From positions 5,332,001 through 5,396,000 of the forward strand of contig NC_063154.1 in the NCBI RefSeq assembly GCF_020921035.1: 64,000 nt of DNA, in the 5' to 3' direction. The DNA is from Rhodamnia argentea. Its lineage: Eukaryota; Streptophyta; Magnoliopsida; Myrtales; Myrtaceae. Under the pieces are notes generated by a model, which was given only the letters and a program-made list of their open reading frames with translations, made no database searches and was not told where the DNA came from. Of this stretch, positions 1 to 13,100 are shown in pieces. The position numbers and the translations under genes were made by a program. Position 1 is the stretch's first letter. Each line of letters starts with the position of its first letter.

Positions 1-616
1 GTCGCGAGTTGTCCCAATCGCAAAAAACAAAAAACAAATCTTTTGCAAGCGAATTCATTGGGAATTTCTCAACGGGGAAGCTCGAAACCTTCGCGGAGCA
101 AGGGACGAAAAAGAAAGAGAGTACTTTTTGGGTCATCGAGCGGCCATTGCCCACAAATCGAAGCTCGTCGAAATCCCATTTCTTTTTTTAAAAGAAGCGA
201 AGGCCGACGCAGCCCGGTCCAAAGAAGGAGGACGGCAAAAAGGCATTGGGGCAATTGTGTAATGGCGAAACACGAAACCAAACAGAACGCACCTGAATGA
301 AGGGGAGGGCGGAGAGTGGGGTGGGGGGGGCTTCCGGCGGGTTCCCCTCCTCGGTCCAAGAACGACGGCGGACGGAGGAGAGAGAGGGAGAGGGTGAGGG
401 AGAGGGAGGGAATCTCCTTGGTTTCGGGGATAGAGAGGAACTTTGGGCTTTTCTTCGACTCTGTGTCTGGGGGTCCGAAATCGCTCGGCGCGTTTAAATT
501 GACTTTTCTATTTTTCTTTTTCTTTTAATTTTTGGGGTTCGCGTGCCTTTTATGCGAGCCCCTGAATATTCGCACGAAATCCTCGCCTGACATTGATTTT
601 GCACTAATTCCCTAAT
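1..616. other. Left-edge sequence, no gene recognised
   Basis: This stretch is purine-rich on the plus strand, with GA-rich tracts around 370-410. The open frames here overlap one another on both strands and resemble nothing I know. It could be the leader or promoter of a gene that starts left of the window, since similar pyrimidine/purine-rich leaders precede the other genes here, but no start codon or splice pattern supports that. Confidence 0.4.
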
Positions 617-664
617 CTCTCTCTCTCTCTTCTCTCTTCTCTCTCTCTCCTCTCTCTCTCTCTC
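617..664. repeat. CT-rich microsatellite
   Basis: An interrupted (CT)n tract of about 48 bases lies directly before the first foldback element. Tracts like this are common in plant 5' leaders and promoters, but no gene is visible on either side to assign it to. Confidence 0.8.
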
Positions 665-670
665 AAATAA

Positions 671-1278
671 GGAAAAATTTCAAAAAAGGACTCCATTCAT
701 TTTCTTAAATAAGAGTTTGAAGTGAACTTTATTTCAAAGAAGAGCTTGAAGTGTTTTATTATCTCAAAGAATGGCATAAAGAGGCTATAGTTATTTCAAA
801 TAAGGGCTTGACCTCACCGACCGGTCAAAATTTTCGGGCTATCAAGGGCATTTTTGTAAAAAAATAAATTTAACCTAATTTTTGTTAAATTAAATTAAAA
901 CAAAAAAGTAAAAGAAAGAAAAAAAAAAAAAAAGTGAGAGGATCGACCTCCCACCTGTGGCCGGTGGGGCCACGGCCTCGCTCGCACGTCGGCGGGGTCG
1001 CGGGTCATAGCCGCTGCCCCACCGGTTTTTTTTTCAAAATATCTTTAAAAAAGGGAAAAATAAAATAGTAAATTACCAAAATGCCCATAACTAAAGTAAC
1101 TCGGGCCCTTTTTTGAAATTAATATGATCACTTCAAGCCATTATTTGAAACAAGGTGCACTTTAGGCCCTTCTTTGAGACAATGAGAGTACTTCCGACTC
1201 TTATTTGAAACAAGATCCATTTCAAACCCTTATTTGAGAAAATGAGGTCACTATGGGCATTTTTTTGAAAATTTCCCC
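671..1278. mobile_element. Foldback (inverted-repeat) element A with GC-rich core
   Basis: The left arm begins GGAAAAATTTCAAAAAAGG, and the right arm reads in reverse complement as GGGGAAATTTTCAAAAAAAT. Similarity continues inward for about 150 bases. Each arm is itself built from degenerate units of roughly 30-36 bases carrying TCAAATAAGGGCTTGAAGTG-like cores. A GC-rich block (about 950-1022) sits between the arms, flanked by A-rich DNA. There is no transposase frame, so this is a non-autonomous foldback or MITE-like element. I could not read a clean target-site duplication. Confidence 0.65.
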
Positions 1279-1705
1279 GGGAATAATGACATAAATAATG
1301 CTTGAACTTTACTTCAATATGCAATGTAATTCTTGAACTTTTAATTTGAGTAATGTAATATTTGAACTTTAGCGCAATATGCAATGTAATCTCCGAAATT
1401 TTAATTTAATCAATATGGTCTCTAAACTTTTGAAATGTATTCAACTTAGTCATTAAATTATAGAAAGATGTTCAACGTAATCCTTCATTAATTCGGATTC
1501 AATGACGACTTTGAACATTTTCTTGTAGTTCATGGACTAAGTTGAACATGTTCCAAAAGTTCAAGAATCACATTGAACAAATTGAAAGTTCAAGGACCAC
1601 ATTACATATATGGCTAAAGTTCAAGCACCATATTGATCAACTTAAAAGTTCGGAAATCACATTACGCATTAAGCCAAAGTTCAAGAGCTACTTGTGTCAT
1701 TTTCC
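1279..1705. mobile_element. Foldback element B, immediately abutting element A
   Basis: The left arm starts GGGAATAATGACATAA, and the right arm in reverse complement starts GGAAAATGACACAAG. The arms are about 190 bases each and nearly meet at a centre around 1490. They contain internal units built on TTGAACTTTxxxTCAATATGxAATGTAAT, repeated three times per arm. There is no coding capacity. The left border coincides with the right border of element A. The inverted symmetry is clear by eye; the superfamily is not. Confidence 0.65.
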
Positions 1706-3015
1706 TCCTCTCTTTTTATTCTGTTAAAGGACATGTCTTTTATAAAAAAAAATGGTTAGCTGGTCCTTCTCATCTGCAATAATTCTTCATTCCCCTCTTT
1801 TGTGAGATGGGATATGCATTTATGCACCCCATTCGAATATATCAAAAGGATGCGCAAAAGATAGTTTAAATTTCACACGAATCGTTGGAAATATGACTTT
1901 GTAGAGGAATGTCTTTTTTAGCCGATGTGCATGGACACCACAATACACATTTATAGGTTAACAATTGAACAAAAATACTAAAAAAAGCGAATCACGATAC
2001 AAATTCGGAAATAAACCTTGCTCCTCGCGCTTCTTCCAATCTCTTCAAATTTCTACGATTATCATTGATCTTGCAAGTGTGAAAATCATTATAAATCCTC
2101 ACCGTACTCCACTCGAAGGGATGGATGATATAATCGCCCTTTTCTTAAGCATTGCAAAATGACGTAAACGAGTACCAAGACGGAACGCGAGAGTCAATAG
2201 TAATGTGTTGACGTTTCGAAGAGGTTTTTAAACTCGTCTTCCTGGCGCGTGACGTTGAATCGAAACACGCAAGTTCCCAGAATATTCTTCGGACATGCTT
2301 GCAGCCCAAAAAAAAAAAAAATTTAAAAAAGGAATAACGACGTATTCAAAATCCCAACGTGGTTGGGGAACCGTCCCTGAGCGCTTCCATGCTGCGGAGC
2401 AATTGCCCATGATTCTCCATCGTGTCGCTTTCCCAAATTGCCAGGATCCGGTAGCAACGAATTTTGTGGCCATCATCCAGCTTCCAGCCAAAGCGATTGC
2501 AACAGTTTGAAGAATATACCCGCGCATCAATGCTCCCACACAGCTTGTCCTCATCTTTCCGTTTTTCAATTGAGAATCAGGAAATCACTACGATACTTGC
2601 TGATATGGCATTTTTACAAGTCGTGGATGGGTGTCATGACATATTCTCAACATATCATAAGATTCCCGTTCTTGAAAATCCGCGCTTTTTTCGAGGAATT
2701 GTTCGGAATTTGCAATTGAAACAATAAAGAACTCGGTGAGATTGGTTCAACTTTTCCAAAACTCATTGAAGCCCGAAAGCCCTATGGAAAAAATGTGGAG
2801 CATTTGACAACCATTCCTAATGGGCATTGGGATAGAAGTTGGCCTTGGAAAAGTTGACAACTCAATGCTAGTAAAGATTAGCTTTAAGCTTTTAGCATTT
2901 GACAAAATGCTAGAATTAGGATTTTTTCTTCCAAAACTATCATCATTTATTCTTTCAAATTCCAATTTTGCTCCTCATCTTTTTTGTTATATTATTTTTT
3001 ATTAAAAAAAAAATC
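1706..3015. other. AT-rich intergenic DNA, no gene seen
   Basis: Overlapping short open frames between 2228 and 2730 lie on both strands and look like shadows of low-stop sequence. No splice-linked coding series or RNA gene was recognised. The stretch could include the arm of another decayed element whose GC-rich core lies at 3016-3236. Confidence 0.4.
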
Positions 3016-3236
3016 AAACCCTAGGCAGCCGGCCGACTAGATCTAGCTCGCCGATAGCCGCGACCGTCGCCTAGGCTACTCGATCCCAAGCGACGGCCGC
3101 TAGGGGTCGTGCGACCCAAGCGACCCTCGAACACGCGACCCTAGCGACAACTGCGCCGAGCAACGCTCGACCCCTAGCGACCTCGGCTAACGGCCACCGA
3201 TGCCAGATCCGGCTCGCTAGCAACCTTAGCCCTAAG
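3016..3236. repeat. GC-rich island of degenerate GCGACCC/CTAGCGAC units
   Basis: Within strongly AT-rich surroundings this block is GC-rich and repeats variants of GCGACCCTCG, CCCTAGCGAC and CTCGACCCCTAGCGACC many times. It is bounded by an A-run on the left and a T-rich run on the right. It has the same layout as the GC core of the foldback element at 671-1278. It is most likely the core of a decayed mobile element, not a CpG island of a gene, because no transcript-like sequence leaves it. Confidence 0.5.
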
Positions 3237-3925
3237 TTTGGTTTTTCTTTTTTATTTTAAAATAAATATTGTAAAAGAGTCTCTTTACAAATTTTTTTTA
3301 GCCAAACACTAGTGAGCTCAAAGTCACATTTCAAAGAATTTTTTACCAAACGCATTTACATTTCTCCAAAGCCATTTAGCTTAAAGGTATTTGATTCCCT
3401 CAAAGCTCATTTGCAAAGGCGAACCAAATCCACTCTTAGATGGAAGCCTTTGCATGAACTCCCCGCCCTCAAAAGCAGAAAGACATCAGACAGTTGAAAG
3501 CTACTGACAATTACCAAACTCGTTTGACGACAGTTAAAACCTACCCACCAAAAAATAAAATTACCAAACTCGCCCCACCGCAACTTAGTCAATCTGGCAA
3601 ACAGGTTTAGAAGCTTGATCTCGAGAGTAATTCTTTGGATTAGTATTGATCATGGAACCAACCCAGATCGCCCGAAAGGCCTGCTTCTAAAACTAGGACG
3701 GCAAAACAGAAAAATTCTTCAGTTGACTAGGAAAACAGTGAGAACCAAAAACCTAGCTTTTCCTAATTCGCAGTAAAGGACATTCGCACAGAAGTGCCCC
3801 CAGAGAGAGCACATCTCATCCTCGGGGTACTTTCTTTGTCAGCATCTTTAAAGTGAGAATTCTGGGGGTTCACTGTCACCGCGCTGACAAATGTCATGCT
3901 TGCAATGCAATGGCATTCAGAAAAC

Positions 3926-3981
<56 letters not shown>

Positions 3982-4946
3982 AGAGAATTTTTGTGTTTCG
4001 ATAACCTTGACAGGCAAATAGAAGAAAGAAAAACAAAAGAGAACCACCTAGTTTCTTGACTTGCATGGTTTCGTGGGGTTCTAAAAGAAAATCTAGAAAG
4101 TTAGCATCCTTGGAGTGATAACATGATTTGGTTGCAAAAGGAAAAAGAATTTGCAAAATTCCAGCAAATACAACAAACTCTTTTTTGGAATCTAAATGAC
4201 GAAATAATCAGGCTCACGTAGCTTGACACACCAAAACTCTAGCTTCCACTTAAAAAGACGCCTTCACTCTACATGGTGTGTTCTTAAAAAGACAATCCGC
4301 CTATTTTAGACTGCACAATAAGTTCATCAAGCTAACAGTAAGAGTTCATAATCGTGCAACGCTAGTTAAAAATAATTGAACTGTTGCAAGGAAAGAGAGT
4401 GAAATTAAGAAAAGTGCAATCGACAGTAACATCTTACGGGACGGCAACGCATCTACAGAGAAAAATGCGATAAAAGCACGTTCGCTGACTCGGAGGCAGG
4501 TCTACTCAAATGACTGAATGAGAAATGAAATATAGAATAATGAGCAAGTTTACAGGCAGAAGTAGACCAAAACAACCAGGTAAAATCATCAAACACTAAG
4601 CTTAGAGGACAACTTTAAATGGATATTGACTGAAAACAAGCAAACTGTAGATTACTCACCAATTCTCTTGAGGGGTCATATCCACCATTGGCTTTTTTCC
4701 TGAATCCTGACGAGTGCAGATTGAAGGAGATACTATTCCATCAAACGGCATATATGTCCACTCTGATGATGAAGTTTCATATTTGTCAAGTCAGAATAAT
4801 GTAGTAAAGAGACGGATAATATTTGCCCCTTGAACCAAGAGCAGACCTTGATAGCTCTGTCTACAAAGAAAGAACCACCGGACATGAATGAAACACTTAA
4901 ACCTCACTATGAAGAGGAAATCACCGGGCATTTATTATACGCGCAG
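3237..4946. other. Intergenic/3' flank of the FAD synthetase gene
   Basis: No coding series is visible. The part nearest 4946 should hold the 3' untranslated region of the minus-strand FAD synthetase gene, but I could not fix a poly(A) site. It contains the (GA)n tract at 3928-3980. The sequence around 3300-3600, with 'accaaacgcattt' and 'ttaccaaactcg' phrases, resembles the arms of plant MITEs but could not be delimited. Confidence 0.4.
3928..3980. repeat. (GA)n microsatellite
   Basis: A perfect GA dinucleotide tract of about 53 bases lies roughly 1 kb beyond the stop codon of the FAD synthetase gene. It is a good candidate for length polymorphism. Nothing suggests a function. Confidence 0.95.
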
Positions 4947-7900
4947 TCAGACTCTTGAATCGCCAAATTCAATATGCAAGAGCTGAAAGTCGCGAATACC
5001 AAAATCGTCACAGACACCTGATTCATCCATTTGCACATGGATAGCTCTCGTGTCTATTACTACTCCACATGGTACCAAGTTTTCTTGACTATTGACAATA
5101 TAACAATTATTATATACTCCATCCTTTGGGGCAAGATTCAATAAACAGGATTTGGGAGCCGAAAAACAATGTTTTGGGCAACTAACTACTTCTCGACCCT
5201 TGGTCTTTATAACAAGGCGATGACGGCGACCCAAGAGCTCAGACACATAGTTCATATCTCCCGCAGCAAGCGCATGCCGTACACGGGTGGATGAGACTTG
5301 TCCTCTCTCATTTAAATCGCTGGCATCTATATGGAAAAATTCTTGGTTCTTGTCCATTATAGACTTTATAATATAAGCACCCATACCACATTCCCGACAC
5401 AGCCTTGATAATTCCAATGCATCACCAGCAGCTTTATATCCAAACCGGTAATTTTCACCTGGCATAAGCACCAAAGCAAAAGCAACTGAAAATGAAGAGA
5501 GAAGAGACCTAACATGACCTTGACACCAAAAGGTCAAAAAAAGAGATAGAGGCTATACTCAGTAGTCGTAAAATAAATAGTACCTGCTACAACTCCTCGC
5601 ACGCCTAGCTCCTTAGATAGCTTCTCAACAAACTGTTCAGGGCTGAGATACCGAACAGTTGCAAATTCTATTTGAAATTCTATAGGCACGACATTTCCAC
5701 AGTATGATGCCCATGAGGATAAAACCCGCTGCCGATCAGACTTGGCAACTATAGGTATCCTATTTGACAAACATTTATTTAATGTCAAATCTTCATTCAG
5801 AAGTTGCATTTGTATTTATAACCATATAAACAGTGAGCGGGCACTAAAAACATTTCATCTACAAGGTATCACTAGCCTTCAAATGTGTCGATCAGGAGTG
5901 ATGAGAAATCAAAACGAAATGAACATGCAAAGATAACATAAATGCAAAGCTCAAAAAATGCTAGAAACAAATTAAGATGATAATTCAAGCAGAAAGCAGA
6001 AGTCAAGGAATCAATTATGACTATTAGCCACGATAGTTCAAAATCCATTTACAATTAGCAATTCAGAGAGCCTCCTCTTACTTCATCTGTAATGATGATG
6101 GTTCACATAATTCACCAGAAAATGGCATGGTCTATGGCTAAGAGTTTCCATGCCATTCCTAAACTGCAATATACCTCCTACAGCACAAGTGCCAGGTTGG
6201 TCTATTCAGATGACCAAAGCCCATAAAGTGTCTGTTTTCATTTCATGGCAGTGACAGCTACCCTTTGATGTATGCAAATGTCTTTAACATAAATGCTCAA
6301 GTGTAAATGGTAAAAGAGGACTCTATGAGATCAAACATACATTAATCGGAAAATTGATGACTTCCCAATAAGTGGACAAAGTGGTTCTTAAGAAAAAGCA
6401 AAATAGTTCAGCAAAAAATTAACAAGCGAAGAAGAAGAAGAAAATAATCACATCGAGCCATATTTCCGTAAAATTTTCCTTTATTGGGTACGTGCAAACA
6501 TTCCAAGTACCATAATTGAAATAAGCTTAGACAAGATAGGCCAATAAAAAAATTTAATGCAAGATGTTATGAAGAGGAGAGACCACAGAAAAATTGGACG
6601 TGCATAGTTTCCCACCTAGGTTCCCAACCGAGTACCTCAGCCATGCCTACAAAGGACAAAAGGAATGGCGTTCCAACTTTCGATGCTTGAATAGCAAGTT
6701 CTCGATGACCGATGTGAAGTGCATCAAACTTTCCAAGAGCCACAATACCTCCTTTTAAAATGATAGAAAACAAAATTAATGCACTATATGAACTCCGAAT
6801 GTATAAATCCAGAAGAAATAAATAAGAAATTAAATATCCCCATGGAAAAGTAAGCGACAAGCAAAATGAACATGGACTTGCAAATATTTATGATTGCAAA
6901 ATATCAAGAAAGCTAGTCCTTCATAACTACCTGATATAGCATGAAGATAAGGAGCAACACACATAATGCTCACCAAACAATGAGCTAATAATGTTGTTTT
7001 TCCTTTTTCCTTTTCCTTTAACCAACATTTCAGCTAGAAGTCTAATTCACCATACATTTCTGTGGAATATTAATCATGTTGCACGAAGAGGTGAAAGTTT
7101 GACAGATATTAGAACACAGAAGGCATACTCTCCGCATGGAGTTGAAGAATTTCTCAGTTTGAAGTTCGAATTGTACACTCGGTCCAGCAACATTTGCTGT
7201 GATATCCACATGAAGTTATAATGGAAACGTCGAAAGTAGAATGCCAATGGCAATTCATCAACATCGATGAACAAGAAGCAGATGTAGTCGTGCAGTCTTC
7301 TACGGTACTTCAGGTAAAGAAATAGATTGGATTAAACCATTCCTCCTCCTTTCTTTTATTAGAAAAAGGGAGTAGATGAATCAGTGGACAAAATACATTA
7401 ACTAGAGTGTTCGTGGTTTGGTTTGGTTTGACTGAACCGAACTTATCAGTTTGGAAAAATCTCAACCCAAACCCAAACCAAACCAATAAATTACATCTCG
7501 AACCACACTATTAACTTCATCTCAATTTGGTTCCGTTCCAAACTGTTACCATCAAGGTGATTTCGAAGTAAGAAGCTTAATAAAATCTTAATACTATCTA
7601 ACTTTAACATGCCATGGAAATTAATTAGAAAGCACTTCTTTTCACTAACTTATTAAAAAAAAAAGAATATTTTCACAATGAAATCAGATTAAATTATCAA
7701 AACACTAACAAATATTGTTTAACTAAAGGGATGAACACAGTAGAAATCTTTCATTTGATAGTATAGTGGATCTTAGACAGGAAGATCTTGGTTAGGCTAA
7801 ACTACATATTTTATAAGTCAAAAGGGAAACAAATTTATTCGTCAAATTTATAGGTTTGGTCCAGTTTTTCAGTTTCCGAAGGTATAAGCCAAAACCATAT

Positions 7901-8896
7901 CAATAACAAAAAGTCAATCAACTGAACTTATCAGTTTAGTTCGGCTCGGTTTTCAAGTTTTTATGACCACCTTGGACATTAACCAGTATTAGTTGTTGTC
8001 CTCTTTTAATCTGGCAGCCCAAGAGAAATACAAAGAAAAGAAACATTGTCTTAATTGCCCCAGCTAGCTATGAAGGCTTGTCTTCACAGAATGGTAGGCT
8101 TAACAATGACATTGGTCCAATCGCTGACAGAATGGAGATAATAAAGGACAGAATCGAAAAAACCTGACTGGCGAAGACATACTAATGGTGATGTTCTTCA
8201 CTAAATGAATTCCACATTCAAGCAGTGTGCAAAAACAAAATACAAGACATTTCTTTGAAATGAACAGCCGAAACGCATGAAAAGTAAGAAATTGCTGGGA
8301 GCAAAAAAGGAAACCTGCCACCAAGGACGACCCTTCAGAGACAGGCTCGCGAGCATTTTCCTGTTGGCTACGCAAGAAGAGGCAAAAGAAAGAAAATTCC
8401 AACCTCAGCCCAACAAGCGATACCAACATAAAGCTCCACAAGCAAGCACACGCGCCCGCAGGTGAAGACAGAAAGCAGGAAAAATATCGCGATTCGTCAA
8501 GAATGGCGGATTCAGCTCAAAACAAGCTCAGAATTGCCCGACTAACAACAACCCAGAGCAAGTGAAGCAGAAAAGAAAAAGAAGAAAGAAAACCGAATCA
8601 AGAGCAAAATGCCACTCTATACGGGATGCGATTGAGCGAGCTTCAAACCTGAAACAATCGGACAGAATGGGGACTCCGCCACGCGATTGGGAGGGGACGC
8701 CGAAGCAGGAAGCGCTCAACCGGTTCCGCGACCGACGGCCGCCGTCGCCGGTGGCAGCGGCGCGAGGCTTCAGCAGGGACGAGAGCTGAACGATCCTGGC
8801 GCCGTCGAGCCCTTGCCCCAGCGCCAATCCCAAGCGGCGATGGTGGGGATGGCATTCTCGAAGGTGGTGCGAGATGCGATAGCCGCTCGCCAGCAT
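4947..8896 (-). CDS. RIBF1: FAD synthetase (FMN adenylyltransferase), plastid RibF type
   Basis: It transfers AMP from ATP to FMN to make FAD in the plastid. Five coding exons join in frame: 8649-8896, 8315-8367, 6616-6751, 5584-5759 and 4947-5458, giving 374 residues (Arabidopsis RibF1 is about 354). Residues 1 to about 80 form a basic, Ser-rich transit-peptide-like leader with the family sequence '[11 protein letters not shown]'. The nucleotidyltransferase signature [10 protein letters not shown] lies near residues 107-116 and the second motif SSTRVR near 260-265. As in other plant RibF proteins, the riboflavin kinase domain of the bacterial bifunctional enzyme is absent. The ATG at 8896 is the first in frame; the frame extends upstream only through a TTG. 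Exon 2 is only 53 bases and was placed by its match to the family's linker before 'GGIVALGKF'. Intron 2 carries a MITE. It could equally be called RibF2; both Arabidopsis copies are co-orthologues. Confidence 0.95.
7403..7975. mobile_element. hAT-like MITE in FAD synthetase intron 2
   Basis: The element is flanked by a perfect 8-base direct repeat, ACATTAAC (7395-7402 and 7976-7983), the target-site length of hAT transposons. Its ends form an imperfect terminal inverted repeat: TAGAGTGTTCGTGG on the left against CCAAGGTGGTCATAA in reverse complement on the right. Sub-terminal GGTTTGGTTTGG/GAACCGAACTTATCAGTTT motifs occur in both halves. There is no transposase frame, so it is non-autonomous. 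It lies wholly inside the intron between 6751 and 8315. Confidence 0.75.
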
Positions 8897-10112
8897 CGTC
8901 GGCGCGGCGCTAAGAAGCAAAGCACGGGAGGGAAAGATGAGCGCCTTTCATATCTCATGGGGCTGCGAGCTTCGCTTTTTCTGTTGGCCGTTTTCGTTTT
9001 GGGCCAACCCTCGGTTCCGGGCACTTTTGAGCCACGTCATCACTGAGGCTGCTCGTGAAATGATGAAAAAAAAAAGGAGATTTTCTTTTGGTTTAATAAA
9101 AGGCGCAAGAAAATATTTTTAAAGCAAAAATTCGTTTGGTAAAATCTATTTTGTAACGTAACTTCTTATATAAAAATCCATTTAATAATATAAATTCATT
9201 TTTCTACTTTAGTTTAGAAATAATTTTGAAACCATTTGAAAAAGTAAAAAAAATATATTTTCCTTCAAAAATAGAAAAATTAAATTCTAGCAAGAAATTG
9301 ATTTTTAAAGCAAAATTATTACCATGCGTGCCTTTAGCTCTATTTTTTTTTTTTTAATTTGGGTCGATCTTAGCTCTGTTTACTCCAATGTGATTTACAA
9401 CTGTGTTCTTCGGCCTCAAGATCCAACCCCAATCGATTGATTGAACAAGCTACTTCAGATTAAGACCATCAAGCCTCGGTTAAAACGCTAGTTTTCCAAT
9501 ATCGCCAAATCTCATCAATGCTGAAAGAAGAGGCTGAAATGCGAGTTTTTCAAGATTACCAGATCTCACCAATACTGAAAGAAGAGGCAAATGGGGCCTA
9601 AAAGAGGCAAACGGAGCCCGAAAAGTTTAAACTCAAGACCTCTTTCTCTAAATTTGAAGATGAAGACATGATTTAATATTTATATATTGTAACAGCGTTA
9701 AGAAAGCGGCATTATTCAAACATCATGATAAGTTCAGTATGCATTCAGCATTAATTGACTGAATCCCAGCCATAGCTGAAGCTTCAACTCCACTATTTCC
9801 AATAAGGCACTCTTAACAAAATCAGAATGATTCGTGGTTATTGCACATCAAACCTCGACAGTTTCGCCGTCGAATTATCTCAAGAGAGACTGATTTACAA
9901 TAACAAACTTGCTTGATCGCCCTGATGACAAACAGGATCCGCGGTCGAAGCTAATTTCCTCACATCTACCAAATTTGATCTGTGGAAATGATGTACATCT
10001 TAGTTTCACCGCGCTCTCAAAATTAGCTCAGTGAAAACATTCTCACAATCTCTATGCATCCATCTGATCTCGATTCACATATATAAGGGATTAATAAGTG
10101 AACGAAAAGATA
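8897..10112. other. Spacer between FAD synthetase and myosin genes
   Basis: The left part is the promoter and leader side of the minus-strand FAD synthetase gene. The right part is the 3' flank of the minus-strand myosin gene. An AT-rich stretch at 9090-9310 repeats 'aaaatc/aattttt' phrases seen elsewhere in the window. A 54-base tandem duplication lies at 9487-9594. The GC-rich open frames at 8560-9120 on the plus strand are antisense shadows of FAD synthetase exon 1. Confidence 0.5.
9487..9594. repeat. 54-bp tandem duplication, two diverged copies
   Basis: The phrase GCTAGTTTTCCAATATCGCC...CTGAAAGAAGAGGC from 9487 recurs from 9541 as GCGAGTTTTTCAAGATTACC...CTGAAAGAAGAGGC. A partial third 'aaaagaggcaaacgg' follows. 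It is non-coding. Confidence 0.7.
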
Positions 10113-13100
10113 CTAGTTGATTCTGGAACTGTTTCTTCTTCCCCACCATTTCTTCTTTACTCTGTCGGCAGCACCTTCGTCGCTTCCAAGCTTATGCAAA
10201 ACCACCTTTACTTCCCGCAATCTTGCCCCGTAATCCTTCTTCCAAGCTTCAAACATCTGCTTAAGCCTTCTAAGCTCCCTGTCAGGGTTCAAACTCGCGT
10301 CGACTTGACCTGACTTTACCTCCACAAGGAACTTTGCATCGTCACCAAAAACTTGACTCCGCTGCTCAAATTCTTCAGCCAACCGGCTTATGACACTAAG
10401 GCCAGCACTCATCGGTCTCATGCCATTACTGTCTTGGCCCTTGTAACTACTTCCTGAATCCCAATTGAAGTCCCTCTCGTCGCTATTATTGACTGAAGCA
10501 TCGGAGTTTCTCGCAGAATCATCAATGGCCAGGCTTTTCTTGGCAATTGAAAGGCTGGATTGCAGAGATCGCATTTGTTTCTGCCACACTTCTTCCATGG
10601 ACTTCATTTTCAACTCGTATTCAGACCAGCGGCTTTCATATTGTTGTAGGCGTTGATGAAGGATGTCGTTTTCTTCCTCCTTTTCTCTCAGAGCAGCCTC
10701 AGCTCTAAGGACACGACGCTGTAACTCAGCAAGGTAAGATGCCTTCACAAGCACCTCTTCTGGTTCACCACCCTGTTTAAAAGCTTGGGGTTAACCAAAA
10801 ACTGAGGGAAAAAAAAAAAACTTTTGGAGAGCTAAACAAGAAAAGGAGCAAATATGGGAGTAAATACACTTCAGATGCTGCAGCAATCAAGGATTTTAAT
10901 CCGCTCTACTTGATGAGCTTTTTTGGTACTTCCGGCCTCCATTACCCGACAATGATCTAACGACTCAATGTCAAGTGAGCAACATAGGCAAAGAGTACCT
11001 ATAATTTTTCCTACTTTGACACACTTTTGTTTGGTATGTGTACTTGGACACTTTCCTCATATTCGCATCCATGAGAAATTGAGGATAAACACTCAGGACA
11101 GAACATTGCAGAAAGAGAGCTGCACCGTGAAAGGGACATGCTAAAGGACTTGGTAAATCACTTGACTGGCCAAATCAGAAGAGCAACTCAGGATCACTAA
11201 ACTGTGCATAAAGGCTAATTATGTTCAACCAGACAAAATAGTGTCGCACAAAAAAATATCTCATAACATTGTGAATCAATCGTGAAGATCAAAAATAAAA
11301 TCAAATCACGAAATACCTTCATCCCAGATTTCAGGAATCCTATGTCTCCTGAGCATCTTCTGACCAACCAGCCCCGGATACCTATAGAAACAAGATAGGT
11401 AGATAATAAGGGTGCGCTTGTCCATTGAATAGAAATCATTTTCAAGGAAAGTGATTCTTTTCTTGCAAGAAGGGGCAAGTCATTCTCCCCAATCTAAGCT
11501 TCTTGTTTTCAGTCCATGGAAAATGCATTCCGTAAATCGATTAGTTTTCTGTCATTCAAACACCGGAAAGTCGGAAAACAGTTCTCCTCAAACAAATGGA
11601 CCCTAAGTGGGAATTTGATTACTAAGGGGCCCAAATTTGTAGGACTCTTGATTAGGACTGGCCCATTTTACTGGAATATTTAGAGACATGCAGGATATTT
11701 GATGTGAAAATGACTTTTCCCTCAAGTAGAACAGGGAAAGAGAAAATGATTTCTTTTCCTGGTTTTGTTTTACCTTAGTCTAAATTTTCTGCTATGCATG
11801 GACAACCCCAAAAAACAAAAAGAGGATGCAACAGACAGAGAAACAATAGAAAATGAGAAGAAAAGAAAGAAAAGGCAAAAGAAACTGGGAAAGACATGAC
11901 CAAGTTCGAGTTATTTCCCCCATCCAGCCAAGAGAAAGATGCATATTCAAAACCAAAGCAGGTTTTTTTTATTCTACCTGATTGTATCATGACCGATGCA
12001 TCACAAAGTTTATGGTAATTTTTCATGGCCATCCTCCCTTTAACCCTTTTTTGTATAATAACTGCAGCTCTATGCCTCTTTATTAAGACAGCATATTCCT
12101 TCCGGACTTTCTGCCCACGAGCAACTGCATTAACAGTGCAAATCAGACACCAATCGCAGTAACACTAGTGACTTTATTCAAAAAAATAAAACAAACAAAA
12201 TCTAGTATTTGAGAAAAGGAGGGAGTAATACATGATTGAAGGGTCACAATCCCCTTCTTAAGCCTCCTCAGGTGAAGACGAGCTTGATGCCCTCTAAAGC
12301 AACTCTGAACACGTAAAATTCCATGGAGGGTACGGTTTCTTGTATCCTCAAGCACCCCAATCTGTGTCAACAATTCGTACTTAACGTGTTAATAACAAGT
12401 CATTGAGATGCACAAACATTGCAGACCTGCTGAAACCAGCCAAAGCATAAATTGGACAGTTATGGAATCTCCACCAATGTTAAGATAGAATGTACATGAA
12501 AGTATGGGAGATATGTATGAAGACGAGAAATAGGGGAAGCTAGGAGGAGATGCAAACTCCAAACTCATTGGTCGTGTTACATAGATGACTATTCACGTAC
12601 TAGATCAAGAGACTTCAATTGAGATATCAAGATTTCCACTTCATCAACATCCCCTATGTGTACAGTTCGAGAGAAACATGAATCCAATAAATGCGTGATC
12701 ACCCATATTACAAGTCATTTGCACTTAAAACACAAGCGACTGAAAAGATTGAGGAATAGAGGCTGAGGGTGCATTTAAAAAATCAATTCCGATCATAATT
12801 GATTTTTTGTAATCCTGTTCCACGACCGAGTTTTAGACAATCAAAATGCGTTTGGTAATCGCACAAAATTTCTGTTCTTGGAGCAAAAATGCGTTTGATA
12901 ACCACACAACATTTCTATTCCCGGGAACAATTTCTCTTCCCATCTTTTTCATTTAAGTCAAATAATTACTTGTCACTATAAAGTCAACATATATAGCATT
13001 ACTAATAAAATGAATACATATCATGCATAATTCATAATTAGTCTATTTATTTCGTGGAGTATGAAGACATATGCAAGATCCTTAAGAAAGAAAATAAGCT

